From: Pseudomonadota bacterium
GTDB lineage: Bacteria > Pseudomonadota > Alphaproteobacteria > Caulobacterales > Caulobacteraceae
Reading direction: 5' to 3'
DNA length: 32,355 nucleotides
Assembly (NCBI GenBank): GCA_023456105.1
Contig: JAEYAO010000044.1
Location: 1 to 32,355, forward strand
Of the stretch, positions 7,741 to 15,534 are shown piece after piece. The position numbers were made by a program, and so were the translations under genes. Under the pieces are notes generated by a model, which did no database searches, was not told the DNA's origin, and was given only the letters and a program-made list of their open reading frames with translations. Within the stretch, counting starts at the first letter, position 1; each line of letters opens with the position of its first letter.

Positions 7741-7770
7741 GGGCGGCCGGAGCGATCCGGCCGCCCTTTT
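7741..7770 (+). terminator. Intrinsic terminator of rpsA
   Basis: GGGCGGCCGGA / TCCGGCCGCCC form an 11-bp perfect stem with a GCGA (GNRA-type) tetraloop, followed by TTTTCTT. It lies 30 bases after the rpsA stop. Confidence 0.92.
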
Positions 7771-7921
7771 CTTGTCGTGGGACAGGGATTGTCGGGGCGT
7801 CGGAGAGGCCGTCAGGCGCGACTGAATCTCACTGGGGCTTTTTTACCCGGACCTCTGCGGCTAGGGTGCGCGCGGAAGGGGTCGGCGCGAGAACGTCGGT
7901 CCGCGTAAAAGGCGGGGCGCG

Positions 7922-8218
7922 ATGATCAAGTCGGAGCTGATCGAAAAGCTGGCGGCCGAGAACACACACCTGACGCACGGCGAGGTGGAGCGGCTGGTGA
8001 ACGTCGTTCTGGGCAAGATGACGGATTCGCTGGCCGAGGGCGGCCGGGTCGAGCTGCGCGGCTTCGGCGCCTTTTCGGTGCGGGCGCGCCCGGCGCGGGC
8101 GGGACGTAATCCGCGCACGGGCGAGACCGTCGAGGTGCCCGCCAAATGCGTGCCCTTCTTCAAGAGCGGCAAGGAGCTGCGCGAGCGGCTGAACGCCTCG
8201 GGCGACGAGCAGGAATGA
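7922..8218 (+). CDS. ihfB: Integration host factor subunit beta
   Basis: The 98-residue DNA-bending protein of the HU/IHF family pairs with IHF alpha to bend DNA by inserting the proline of its beta arm. Visible features are the helical N-terminus (MIKSELIEKLAAEN), the core VELRGFGAFSVR, the arm ARAGRNPRTGETV with the intercalating proline (about residue 65), and the IHF-beta style end VPFFKSGKELRERL. The ATG at 7922 follows AAAGGCGGGG. It sits between the rpsA terminator and mscL on the same strand, the common rpsA-ihfB arrangement. A separate promoter in 7775-7921 is expected; GCTAGGGT near 7860 is only a weak -10 match. Confidence 0.93.
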   Translation: MIKSELIEKLAAENTHLTHGEVERLVNVVLGKMTDSLAEGGRVELRGFGAFSVRARPARAGRNPRTGETVEVPAKCVPFFKSGKELRERLNASGDEQE

Positions 8219-8224
8219 GCCTCC

Positions 8225-8659
8225 ATGGGACTGCTGTCCGAATTCCGTGAGTTCGCCGTCAAGGGCAACGTGGTCGATCTGGCGGTGGGCGTCATCATCG
8301 GCGCGGCCTTCAACGGCATCGTCAAGAGCCTGGTCGATCAGGTGGTCATGCCGCCGATCGGCCTGATCACCGGCGGCATCGACTTCTCCGAGCTGGAGTG
8401 GGTGCTGCGGCCGGAGAACCCTGCGACCGCCGAGGTCGAGAAAGTCGCGGTTCAGTACGGCGCCTTTCTGAACACGGTGATCCAGTTCCTGATCGTGGCC
8501 TGGGTGGTGTTTCTGCTGGTCAAGGGGATCAACACCCTGCGCCGGCAGCAGGCGGCCCAGCCCGATCCGGCGCCCTCGGCGCCGACGGCGACCGAGTCGC
8601 TGCTGACCGAAATCCGCGACGAACTGCGCCAGCGCCCCGGAGCCGGAACGGGCGCCTGA
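8225..8659 (+). CDS. mscL: Large-conductance mechanosensitive channel
   Basis: A 144-residue inner-membrane channel that opens under membrane tension to release solutes after osmotic downshock. The family start GLLSEFREFAVKGNVVDLAV is followed by TM1 (about 14-45, with the small-residue pore helix GVIIGAAFNGIV), a periplasmic loop (about 50-75), TM2 (about 78-100, VIQFLIVAWVVFLLVKGI) and a C-terminal helix ESLLTEIRDELRQR after a Pro/Ala linker. It starts six bases after the ihfB stop, so it is probably co-transcribed. It ends seven bases from the convergent GNAT gene. Confidence 0.96.
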   Translation: MGLLSEFREFAVKGNVVDLAVGVIIGAAFNGIVKSLVDQVVMPPIGLITGGIDFSELEWVLRPENPATAEVEKVAVQYGAFLNTVIQFLIVAWVVFLLVKGINTLRRQQAAQPDPAPSAPTATESLLTEIRDELRQRPGAGTGA

Positions 8660-8666
8660 TCCGCAA

Positions 8667-9809
8667 TCAGGCCTTGGACGCCTGGCCTGCTTGCGTACGG
8701 CGTCGTGCCGGGCGGCGCTCGGACGCGATAGGCGCCGGGCGGTTGCACACGATATAATCGCCGTCCAGCGGCGTCGGCCGCCACAGGACGGCCAAGGCTT
8801 CGTCGCGGAACACGGCGTGGCCGTGACCCCAGCCGCCCTCGCGACGCGCCGATCCGCCCAGCGCGCCCAGGCGGGTCAGGAGTTCAGGCGTCAGCGCCTG
8901 CAGCCGGACCTTGGCCGCGCCCGTGCCGCGTGCGTTGCGGATCAGGGCGCGCGTCAGCAGGGGAACGGCGTCCGAGCCGTCCAGCGCCTGCAGATCCAGG
9001 ATCTCCAGGCTGGGCGGATCGATGAGGCTGGTCTTGGCTGTCATCGCCATGGCGGTCCCGGTCAGCCGCCCGTTCTCCATTCGGCCCAGCAGCAAGGGAC
9101 GGCGCGGCAGGTCCGGGTCGGCCAGGCGCCAGCGCATCATCTCCGCACCCCGGTCGGCGAGCAGCCCGCCTTGGCCGGACAGCGCGCGCCAGAACTCGCC
9201 GTAGGGAGAGGCCGACGACACGTCCCGAATCTCCACCACGTTACTTGGCAGCCGGAGCGCCTGAGGCCGCGACAGCCGCCGGTTCATCAGTCGTTCGCCC
9301 ATCCCCTCTGCGGCCTCGGCGGAGATGCGGCCATAGACCCGACGCAGCACCCGGCCGGCGAGGCAGGCGAGGGGATCGATGGTCCAGGACAGCTTCAGCG
9401 CGTGCGTCTGTTCGGGCCATGGCCGCATGCCCAGCCGGCCATAAAGCGGCGCCGACCGGGCGTTCGCGTTCAGGGTGTAGCAGGCGAATACGCCCGGCTG
9501 ATCCAGAAAGGCCCTGAGCAGCAAACGGCTGGCGCCCTTGTGCTGGGGCGGCACGATGATGGAGAAGCCCGTCGCCGCATGCAGCTGGCGGCCGTCCAGG
9601 CCGAAGCGCTGGATCAGATTGCCGAGCATGGCGCAGGGCTGATCGTCCGCATCAACGACCACCCAGCCTTCGGGCGCGTTGATTTCGCGCCGCGCGGGAT
9701 TGTCGGCTAGCCAGCGCCAGCCGTCCAGCGAACGCTGGGGCCACCCGACCGAAGCATGCAGCCGGTTGAGGGCCGGGTAGTCGTCGGCGCGAACTTCCCG
9801 CACGATCAT
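8667..9809 (-). CDS. GNAT-family N-acetyltransferase-like protein
   Basis: The 380-residue protein has a GNAT-like first half: MIVREVRADDYPALNRLHAS, the acceptor-side strand GWVVVDADDQPCAMLGNLI, a Q-x-x-G-like acetyl-CoA segment PPQHKGASRLLLRAFL (about 90-105) and NARSAPLYGRLGMRPWP (about 120-135). The second half (about 190-370) may be another degenerate acyltransferase-type domain, RRPLLLGRMENGRLTGTAMA. The substrate is unknown. I prefer the ATG at 9809 because GGAAG lies five bases before it; an ATG at 9821 adds four residues but has poor spacing. It converges with mscL and is divergent from the POT transporter across about 200 bases. Confidence 0.75.
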   Translation of the reverse strand: MIVREVRADDYPALNRLHASVGWPQRSLDGWRWLADNPARREINAPEGWVVVDADDQPCAMLGNLIQRFGLDGRQLHAATGFSIIVPPQHKGASRLLLRAFLDQPGVFACYTLNANARSAPLYGRLGMRPWPEQTHALKLSWTIDPLACLAGRVLRRVYGRISAEAAEGMGERLMNRRLSRPQALRLPSNVVEIRDVSSASPYGEFWRALSGQGGLLADRGAEMMRWRLADPDLPRRPLLLGRMENGRLTGTAMAMTAKTSLIDPPSLEILDLQALDGSDAVPLLTRALIRNARGTGAAKVRLQALTPELLTRLGALGGSARREGGWGHGHAVFRDEALAVLWRPTPLDGDYIVCNRPAPIASERRPARRRTQAGQASKA

Positions 9810-10011
9810 CTCGGCTTCCATCCCTGTCTGGCACGCACGGCTGTCATGGCGTCGTTGATTGCAGAAGACGGGCCATTCCTAACAACCAGAGGTTGCGCAA
9901 AGGTGGGCGACGGTTTCGGCTACGAGGTTAAGGCTTGTTCGGACAATCGGCCCGTGCTGCTTATGCGCCTTTCGCGCGTCCGACTGTGGCGCGGCAGTTG
10001 GGAGTGAGCCG

Positions 10012-11841
10012 TTGACGACGACGGATGGGGGGGCGCTTTCGCCTCGCAAGACCTTTTTGGGTCACCCGCGGGGGCTGGTGATCCTGTTCTTCACCGAGAT
10101 GTGGGAGCGGTTTTCCTACTACGGCATGCGGGCGCTGCTGGTCCTGTACCTGACGCAGCACTTCCTGTTCGGCCCGGCCGAGGCGCAGGGCATCTACGCC
10201 GCCTATGCGGCGCTGGTCTATCTGATGCCGGTGGTCGGCGGCATGATCGCCGACAAGTATCTGGGGCAGCGCAAGGCCGTGATCATCGGCGCGGTGCTGC
10301 TGGTGCTCGGGCACTTCACCATGGCGTTCGAGGGCTCGGGCGGGCGCGAGCGCCTGACCATCGGCGAGACGACCTACGACATCCAGGTCGAGGGCCGCGA
10401 CCAGAACCGCCGCATGTTCGCCGTCAACGGCGACGAGCGCGTGCAGATCGCGATCTCGCCGGAAGGCGTCTCCACCGTGGGCGCCGAGCCGTCGGCCGCC
10501 AACGCCGCCGATGCGGCCGCCGCCGCCGTGGGCACGGGCTTGGGCACGCCGCCGACCGGTGCGCTGGATCCGGCGACGCAGGCCGCTCCTCAAGCTTCGG
10601 CCCAGGCCGGCTTCCCCGCCTTCACCGCCACCGGCGGCTATTCGCTGGAGACCACGCGCGACACGGCGATGGGCGAGCCGGTGCTGTTCCTGGCGCTGTC
10701 GCTGATCATCATGGGCGTGGGCTTTCTGAAGGCCAACATCTCCACCGTGGTGGGCGCCCTCTATGAAGAGAACGATCCGCGTCGCGACGGCGGCTTCACC
10801 ATCTTCTATGTCGGCATCAACCTGGGCTCGTTCCTGGCCACGGCCGCCTGCTCCTACCTGGGCTTCACCTACGGCTGGGCCTACGGTTTCGGCCTGGCGG
10901 GCATCGGCATGCTGCTGGGCCTGCTGACGTTCGTGCTGGGCCAGAGCTGGCTGGAGGGCCGCGGCGGGCCGCCCGTGCCGCTCAAGGGCCGCTCCATCCT
11001 GGGCGTTCCGGTCGAGGCCTTCTTCTGGATCGCCGGCCTGATCTGCGTGATTCCGGTGTGGCTGCTGATGCAGCGGCACGAGATCATCGAGACCCTGCTG
11101 CCGTGGATCGCGGGCGTCATCTTCGCCGCCGTGGTGGGATACACCGTATTGAGGCTCAAGGGCGTCGAGCGCAGCCGCATGCTGGTGGCCCAGGTGCTGA
11201 TCTTCTTCTCGGTGCTGTTCTGGGCCCTGTTCGAACAGGCCGGCTCTTCGCTGACCCTGTTCGCGGACCAGTCGACCCAGATGCCGTCGTGGTTCAACGC
11301 CGGCTACACCCAGATGTTCAACCCGGGCGTGATCATCATCGGCGGCCCGATCATGGCGGCCCTGTGGGTCTGGCTGGCCAAGCGCAAGCTTGAGCCGTCA
11401 ACACCGGTCAAGTTCTCGTTCGGCCTGATGTTCGTGGGCCTGGGCTTCCTGGTCCTGACCTTTGCGGCGGACAATCTGGCCAATGACGCCTTCCGCGTGC
11501 CGCTGACCTTCCTGTTCCTGACCTATGTGTTCCACACCATCGGCGAACTGTGTCTGTCGCCGGTGGGCCTGTCGATGATCACCAAGCTGTCGCTGGCGCG
11601 CGTGGTGGGCCTGATGATGGGCGTGTGGTTCCTGTCCAGCTCGGTGGCGCACATCGTCGCCGGCATCATCGCCCAGGCGACGGCGACGGACACGGTGGCG
11701 GGCGTGGTCACCAGCCCGCAGCTGGCGCTGGAGACCTATGGCTCCATCTTCGGCACCATCGGCTGGACGGGCGTCGGCGTCGGCGTCTTCCTGCTGCTGA
11801 TCTCGCCGCTGCTGAAGAAGGGCATGGCGGGCATCCACTGA
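10012..11841 (+). CDS. Proton-coupled peptide transporter (POT/PTR2 family)
   Basis: A 609-residue inner-membrane MFS protein importing di/tripeptides with protons. The POT signature is clear: FFTEMWERFSYYGMRALLVL, with ExxER at residues 29-33, and GVGFLKANISTVVGALY in TM4. Bacterial POT proteins are usually 450-520 residues. The excess here is an insert at about residues 106-217 between TM3 and TM4, predicted periplasmic. It contains GRERLTIGETTYDIQVEGRD and an Ala/Pro-rich linker. About twelve to fourteen membrane segments follow the usual plan. Start is TTG at 10012 with GGGAG seven bases upstream; no better in-frame start is seen. A terminator follows at 11863. Confidence 0.9.
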   Translation: MTTTDGGALSPRKTFLGHPRGLVILFFTEMWERFSYYGMRALLVLYLTQHFLFGPAEAQGIYAAYAALVYLMPVVGGMIADKYLGQRKAVIIGAVLLVLGHFTMAFEGSGGRERLTIGETTYDIQVEGRDQNRRMFAVNGDERVQIAISPEGVSTVGAEPSAANAADAAAAAVGTGLGTPPTGALDPATQAAPQASAQAGFPAFTATGGYSLETTRDTAMGEPVLFLALSLIIMGVGFLKANISTVVGALYEENDPRRDGGFTIFYVGINLGSFLATAACSYLGFTYGWAYGFGLAGIGMLLGLLTFVLGQSWLEGRGGPPVPLKGRSILGVPVEAFFWIAGLICVIPVWLLMQRHEIIETLLPWIAGVIFAAVVGYTVLRLKGVERSRMLVAQVLIFFSVLFWALFEQAGSSLTLFADQSTQMPSWFNAGYTQMFNPGVIIIGGPIMAALWVWLAKRKLEPSTPVKFSFGLMFVGLGFLVLTFAADNLANDAFRVPLTFLFLTYVFHTIGELCLSPVGLSMITKLSLARVVGLMMGVWFLSSSVAHIVAGIIAQATATDTVAGVVTSPQLALETYGSIFGTIGWTGVGVGVFLLLISPLLKKGMAGIH

Positions 11842-11862
11842 TCCGACGACCATGAAGAAGAC

Positions 11863-11896
11863 AAGGGCCCCGGCGGAGCGATCCGCCGGGGCCTTT
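11863..11896. terminator. Bidirectional terminator between transporter and TonB receptor
   Basis: A stem of about 15 bp (AAGGGCCCCGGCGGA / TCCGCCGGGGCCTTT, one G-T pair) with GCGA loop is flanked by A's on the left and T's on the right. It can serve both convergent genes. Its tip GGAGCGATCC is identical to that of the rpsA terminator. Confidence 0.9.
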
Positions 11897-11915
11897 CATT
11901 CCAGCCACGTCGCCG

Positions 11916-14000
11916 TCAGAACGTCTTGCGCAGGCTGACGCGATAGAAAGTCCGCGGGTCGATCTCGCGGTGTTCGGTGAAGGCGACCGTCTGCGTTTCG
12001 CGGTCGCCGTAGAAGGTGCGGTCGATGGTGAAATCATCCCACAGGGTGACTTCGCCGCGCAGGGTCAGGCTGGCCGTCGGCTTGTATTCGATCCAAGCCT
12101 GCTTGTAGTCGCTGATGCGCACCAGCTGGCGCTGATCGGGGTCGAAGCGCGGTTCGCGGAAGCCCGCCAGGTAGAAGACGCCCCACTGCAGCTTCCAGCG
12201 GGTAAGGTCCTGCTGGAAGTTGAACTCGGCCTGGCTGGGACGCACGCCGGAGATGGCGCGGGTCTCGCCGGTGGTCGGATCGGTGACCTCCGTGTGATTC
12301 CAGCTGTTGCTCACCTTGAACTGACCGCCCGGGACGCCGAGCTTGTCGGTCGGCAGCGTCAGGCTGACCGCCAGCTGATCCAGCGAGCCGTCGCCGATGT
12401 TGCCTGTCGCGGACAGGTCGTCGGCCAGCGGGATCACGTCGATGGCGTCGACGATCTCGTCGTGGCGATAACCGAGCGACAGCACGCCTTCGCCCCAGAA
12501 GCGGCGCTCATAGGTCAGTTCGCTGATCCAGCGCTGTTCCGGCTCCAGATCGACGTTGCCGCCGAAGACGTTCTCCTCTTCCAGGTCGGCCGAGGCGGCG
12601 AAGTCGGAGAAGTCCAACTGACCCAGCTCGCGCTCGAAGCGGAAACGCAGCTGATTGTTCGGCATGGGCGTCCAGGTGGCCAGGAAGCGCGGCTTGGCGA
12701 AGAAGAAGCTCTTTTCCTGATCGGCGTCGCCCGATTGGCTGATGGTCGAGGCCTCCAGCCGCAGGCCGGCTTCCAGCGTCAGGTTGGGCCGCACGCGGTA
12801 GGTGCCCTTGCCAAAGGCCTCGCCGCGCGTTTCCTCGACCTTGACCGAGGCGCTGGGCAGCGGGATCACCACGCCGCCGACCGTCAACGCCTGTTCGGTG
12901 TCCAGCATGTTGTAGGCGACCTCGCCGCCCAGCTCGAGGGTGATGCGCGGCGAACGCTCCTGACGCACCAGCGCCCGCAGGATCGATTCCGAACTCTCGC
13001 CGTCATAGCTGAAGACCTGCTCGGGCTGGTCCAACCCATCATTCAGCACAGTGTAGGTCGAGGCGCCGTCATAGTCGGAGAATTCGTGGATCAGCCGGGT
13101 CTCCAGCTTCAGTGTGGGCGTCAGGGGGCGAGTGTAGGTCAGGCCGAACTCGCCGTTCACACCGTCTTCCGCGCTCTGGTTTTCGCGGAACACAGTGGGG
13201 CTCTGGCTGATGTCGTAGCCCTGCCAATCGTTGACGCCGATGCGGGCGGTCAGGTCGATCTTGCCGCCCGCCAGGGGACCGGCGTAGTTGCCCCGGATGG
13301 AGTTGCCCCCGCCGTAGCCGTCGTTCACCGTCTGCTCGTCGCGGGTGACGACGCCCGAGGGGTCGCGGCGGATCGTGCGGCCGCGACCGTTGGAGTCGCT
13401 CATGCTGACGCCGTCCGACAGGGTCACGCCCCAACTGCGCTCGCCCTCGCGCGCGGTGAACTGGTACGAGCCGCCGGACACGTCATGGCCGCCTTCAAAG
13501 AAGACGCGGTTGGCGCTGAACACCGACTGGCGGCTGCTTTCGGCCTTCAGGACGACGTTCACGACGACCGAATAGCCCTGCATGTCGATGCCGGGCGCGC
13601 CGCCCCGGATCAGCTCGATCCGCTCCACCTGGCGCGACAGGGTGCGCGACAGCACCGACGAGCCGGTGTCGTTCTTGGAGGCGGGCCGGGCGTTGTTGAT
13701 CAGGATGTTGCCGACCGCGCCCTCGAAGCCGCGCGCGCCCGAGCCGTCGTCGATCTGAAAGCCGGGAACCCGCTCCACCATGTCCAGCGCCGTATCCGGA
13801 CGCTGATCGGCGAAGAAGTCGGGGGTGAAGACCAGCACGCCCTGCTGGGCCGCATCGGCCAGCGGCGCCACCGTCGTGGGGCCGGTCGGAACGGGGGCCT
13901 GGGCCGCCTGCGGCGCGGGCCTGGGCGGCGTGGTTTCGGCCGACGAAGCGCCTGCGCTCAGCAGCAGGGCGGTGGTCGTCAGCAGGATGGTGCGGGTCAT
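11916..14000 (-). CDS. TonB-dependent outer-membrane receptor
   Basis: The 694-residue protein has a signal peptide (MTRTILLTTTALLLSAGASSA, cleavage about 21), a Pro-rich stretch, a plug domain at about 60-155 (PDTALDMVERVPGFQIDDGS, GNILINNARPASKND, VERIELIRGGAPGIDMQGYS), then a long alternating-polarity beta barrel ending in phenylalanine (RVSLRKTF) as outer-membrane proteins do. It should import a scarce nutrient using TonB energy; the substrate cannot be read from sequence. It resembles receptors abundant in Caulobacterales. The ATG at 14000 has GAGAGG six bases upstream, but that sequence lies in the arm of a hairpin. It is divergent from a TraB/GumN-family gene, with 177 bases between them. 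Confidence 0.92.
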   Translation of the reverse strand: MTRTILLTTTALLLSAGASSAETTPPRPAPQAAQAPVPTGPTTVAPLADAAQQGVLVFTPDFFADQRPDTALDMVERVPGFQIDDGSGARGFEGAVGNILINNARPASKNDTGSSVLSRTLSRQVERIELIRGGAPGIDMQGYSVVVNVVLKAESSRQSVFSANRVFFEGGHDVSGGSYQFTAREGERSWGVTLSDGVSMSDSNGRGRTIRRDPSGVVTRDEQTVNDGYGGGNSIRGNYAGPLAGGKIDLTARIGVNDWQGYDISQSPTVFRENQSAEDGVNGEFGLTYTRPLTPTLKLETRLIHEFSDYDGASTYTVLNDGLDQPEQVFSYDGESSESILRALVRQERSPRITLELGGEVAYNMLDTEQALTVGGVVIPLPSASVKVEETRGEAFGKGTYRVRPNLTLEAGLRLEASTISQSGDADQEKSFFFAKPRFLATWTPMPNNQLRFRFERELGQLDFSDFAASADLEEENVFGGNVDLEPEQRWISELTYERRFWGEGVLSLGYRHDEIVDAIDVIPLADDLSATGNIGDGSLDQLAVSLTLPTDKLGVPGGQFKVSNSWNHTEVTDPTTGETRAISGVRPSQAEFNFQQDLTRWKLQWGVFYLAGFREPRFDPDQRQLVRISDYKQAWIEYKPTASLTLRGEVTLWDDFTIDRTFYGDRETQTVAFTEHREIDPRTFYRVSLRKTF

Positions 14001-14006
14001 GTTTGG

Positions 14007-14028
14007 CCTCTCGTCATGTTGCGAGAGG
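14007..14028 (-). promoter_or_regulatory. Hairpin covering the TonB-receptor ribosome binding site
   Basis: On the minus strand CCTCTCG and CGAGAGG pair around an 8-base loop. The second arm contains the GAGAGG ribosome binding site, six bases from the ATG. It could limit translation until opened; such control is not proven. Confidence 0.5.
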
Positions 14029-14093
14029 TGTGCCGCCCGGGCCTGTTTGTCTCCAGTTACAAGGCTGAAAGGTGGATTAAATCGGCGACAGCA

Positions 14094-14107
14094 TTACAGG
14101 CTTGTAA
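14094..14107. promoter_or_regulatory. Candidate operator, TTACA-N4-TGTAA
   Basis: A perfect inverted repeat lies in the divergent promoter region of the TonB receptor and the TraB/GumN gene, with a further TTACAAG half-site at 14057-14063. A dimeric regulator could bind; none is identified. Confidence 0.35.
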
Positions 14108-14142
14108 GTGTTGCGGGAAAGTAATGTCGGATAGATCACGCC

Positions 14143-14148
14143 TATACT
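14143..14148 (+). promoter_or_regulatory. Candidate -10 element (TATACT) of the TraB/GumN gene
   Basis: TATACT lies 29 bases before the ATG at 14178, leaving space for a short leader with the GAGGGG ribosome binding site. No good -35 element is found at 16-18 bases, so an activator may be required. Confidence 0.3.
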
Positions 14149-14177
14149 TGCCGAGTGTTCGGTCATGAGGGGTGAAC

Positions 14178-15146
14178 ATGAAGACGCGACTTGTCTTGAC
14201 GATGTGCGGCGTGGCGATCTTGGGGCTGGCGGCGGAGGCGCGGGCCCAGACCTCCTCGTCTCTGACTCAGGCGCCTGCGGATGAGGCCGCGGCCGAGGTC
14301 GAGACGATCGTCGTCACCGCGCGGCGTTCGGGGGCGCCCATGTGGACGGTGACGGCGGGCGACAGCACCGTGCTGCTGGTCGGCGCCATCGACGGCGTGC
14401 CGCGGTCCGTCGCCTGGCGGCCCGATGCGCTGGAGGCCGCGACGCTGCGCGCGGACCGGATCCTGCTGGGCACCGGGGTGCAAGGGTCTCTCGGCGATAT
14501 CCTGCGGCTGATCTGGCGCTCACGCACCCTGACGCGCCTGCCCGAGGGGCGGACCTCGGCCGACTATCTGTCGCCGGAGTGGCAGGCGAGGCTGGACGCG
14601 CTGGAGGCGCGCTACCGTGTCGATCACAGCCGCAAGAGCTTTCTGCTCTCCAGCCGCGACCTGCTGACGGACCAGCTCGACTTCGATCGCGACACGGCGG
14701 ACGACGCCGGAGACGTGGTGCGCCGCGCCGCGAGAAAGGCGCGCATCCCGGTGCGGGCCGTGACCGGCGGACGCGGCGACCAACTCGTCGAGGATTTGCT
14801 GACGGCTCCGCCCGAGCGGCTGGTCCCCTGCATGCAGGCGGCGATTGAGGCGACGGAGGCGGGCGCCGGGCCGGTTCAGCAGCGCGGCGAGGACTGGACG
14901 CGGTTCCGCGTGCGGGCGGTGCTGGATTCGCCGCTGGAGAAGGCGCTGGGCCGCTGCTGGCCGTGGGGCGACCCCACCATCGGCCCTCAACTGCGCGCCG
15001 CCTGGATCGAGGGGATCGACAAGGCGCTGGCCGAGCACGGAGTGACCATGGCGGTCGCGCCGCTGAACCTTGTGGGCGGCGAGGACGGCGTGCTCGACCG
15101 CCTGAAGGCCAAGGGTCTGGAGGTCTCAGGGCCGGACTGGCGCTGA
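14178..15146 (+). CDS. TraB/GumN-family exported protein lacking the catalytic histidine motifs
   Basis: The 322-residue protein has a signal peptide (about 1-23, MKTRLVLTMCGVAILGLAAEARA). It follows the TraB/GumN layout: PMWTVTAGDSTVLLVGAIDGVP near the N-terminus and a C-terminal MAVAPLNLVGGEDGVLDRLKA. In the TIKI/TraB/GumN superfamily the putative metal-binding motifs are GxxH at both ends. Here they read GAID (69-72) and APLN (294-297), so both histidines are missing and the protein is probably not an active hydrolase of that type. IVVTARR (44-50), which resembles sequences near TonB boxes, precedes the domain. The ATG at 14178 follows GAGGGG; a GTG at 14172 is possible. It is divergent from a TonB receptor. 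Confidence 0.75.
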   Translation: MKTRLVLTMCGVAILGLAAEARAQTSSSLTQAPADEAAAEVETIVVTARRSGAPMWTVTAGDSTVLLVGAIDGVPRSVAWRPDALEAATLRADRILLGTGVQGSLGDILRLIWRSRTLTRLPEGRTSADYLSPEWQARLDALEARYRVDHSRKSFLLSSRDLLTDQLDFDRDTADDAGDVVRRAARKARIPVRAVTGGRGDQLVEDLLTAPPERLVPCMQAAIEATEAGAGPVQQRGEDWTRFRVRAVLDSPLEKALGRCWPWGDPTIGPQLRAAWIEGIDKALAEHGVTMAVAPLNLVGGEDGVLDRLKAKGLEVSGPDWR

Positions 15147-15165
15147 GACCCCCGATCGAAAAAAA

Positions 15166-15468
15166 TCAGTTCGCCGGGCGATCCGGAACAGCGTCGCGAG
15201 CGGCGTCGCCGACGTTTTCGGCCGCGTTGCCCACGCTTTCGGCCGCGGCCGACACCGCGTCGGTGCGGACTTCTTCCTGGCGGTTCATGTTGAGCAGGAA
15301 GTAGGCGATCAGCGCGACCACGGCCAAGCCGATGATCAGGGCGATCACGCCGCCCATGCCGCCGCCGCGACGCTCCACGATCACGGGGTTGGAGCCGCCG
15401 GCGCCGCGTTCGACCACGCGCTCGTGGTTCACGCCGTCGGTTCGTTCGGTCACGCGTTCATCGGCCAT
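15166..15468 (-). CDS. Hypothetical single-pass membrane protein, 100 aa
   Basis: I do not recognise a family. Residues 1-36 are charged and probably cytoplasmic (MADERVTERTDGVNHERVVE, then RRGGGMGG). One membrane helix spans about 38-59 (GVIALIIGLAVVALIAYFLL). The rest (about 60-100) is an amphipathic Ala-rich stretch, SAAAESVGNAAENVGDAARD, likely periplasmic. GGAGGAG lies nine bases before the ATG at 15468, a strong ribosome binding site. It follows tldD on the same strand after 66 bases and may be co-transcribed. The C-terminal helix pattern resembles membrane-surface-binding helices; this is inference. Confidence 0.75.
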   Translation of the reverse strand: MADERVTERTDGVNHERVVERGAGGSNPVIVERRGGGMGGVIALIIGLAVVALIAYFLLNMNRQEEVRTDAVSAAAESVGNAAENVGDAARDAVPDRPAN

Positions 15469-15534
15469 AGGGAAATCTCCTCCTGTTGTGGTGGAGCTTG
15501 AACCCGGGATTCGCGGCGAAGGTTCCGCCGGGCG

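Noticed and set aside
7824..7828. GANTC (CcrM methylation) sites upstream of ihfB, and also at 18664 before the cold-shock gene and 3239, as cell-cycle control sites.
   Set aside because: At this base composition GANTC is expected about every 300 bases, so single sites carry little weight without methylation or expression data.
8668..8689. CAGGCC/GGCCTG hairpin at the mscL-GNAT junction as a terminator.
   Set aside because: The stem has only 6 bp and no T-run follows on either strand; it also lies in GNAT codons.
11970..14168. A 732-codon open frame opposite the TonB receptor, and similar long frames opposite aroA, tldD and the DinG-type gene.
   Set aside because: Long antisense frames are normal in GC-rich DNA; the protein has no recognisable domain, while the opposite strand encodes a clear receptor.
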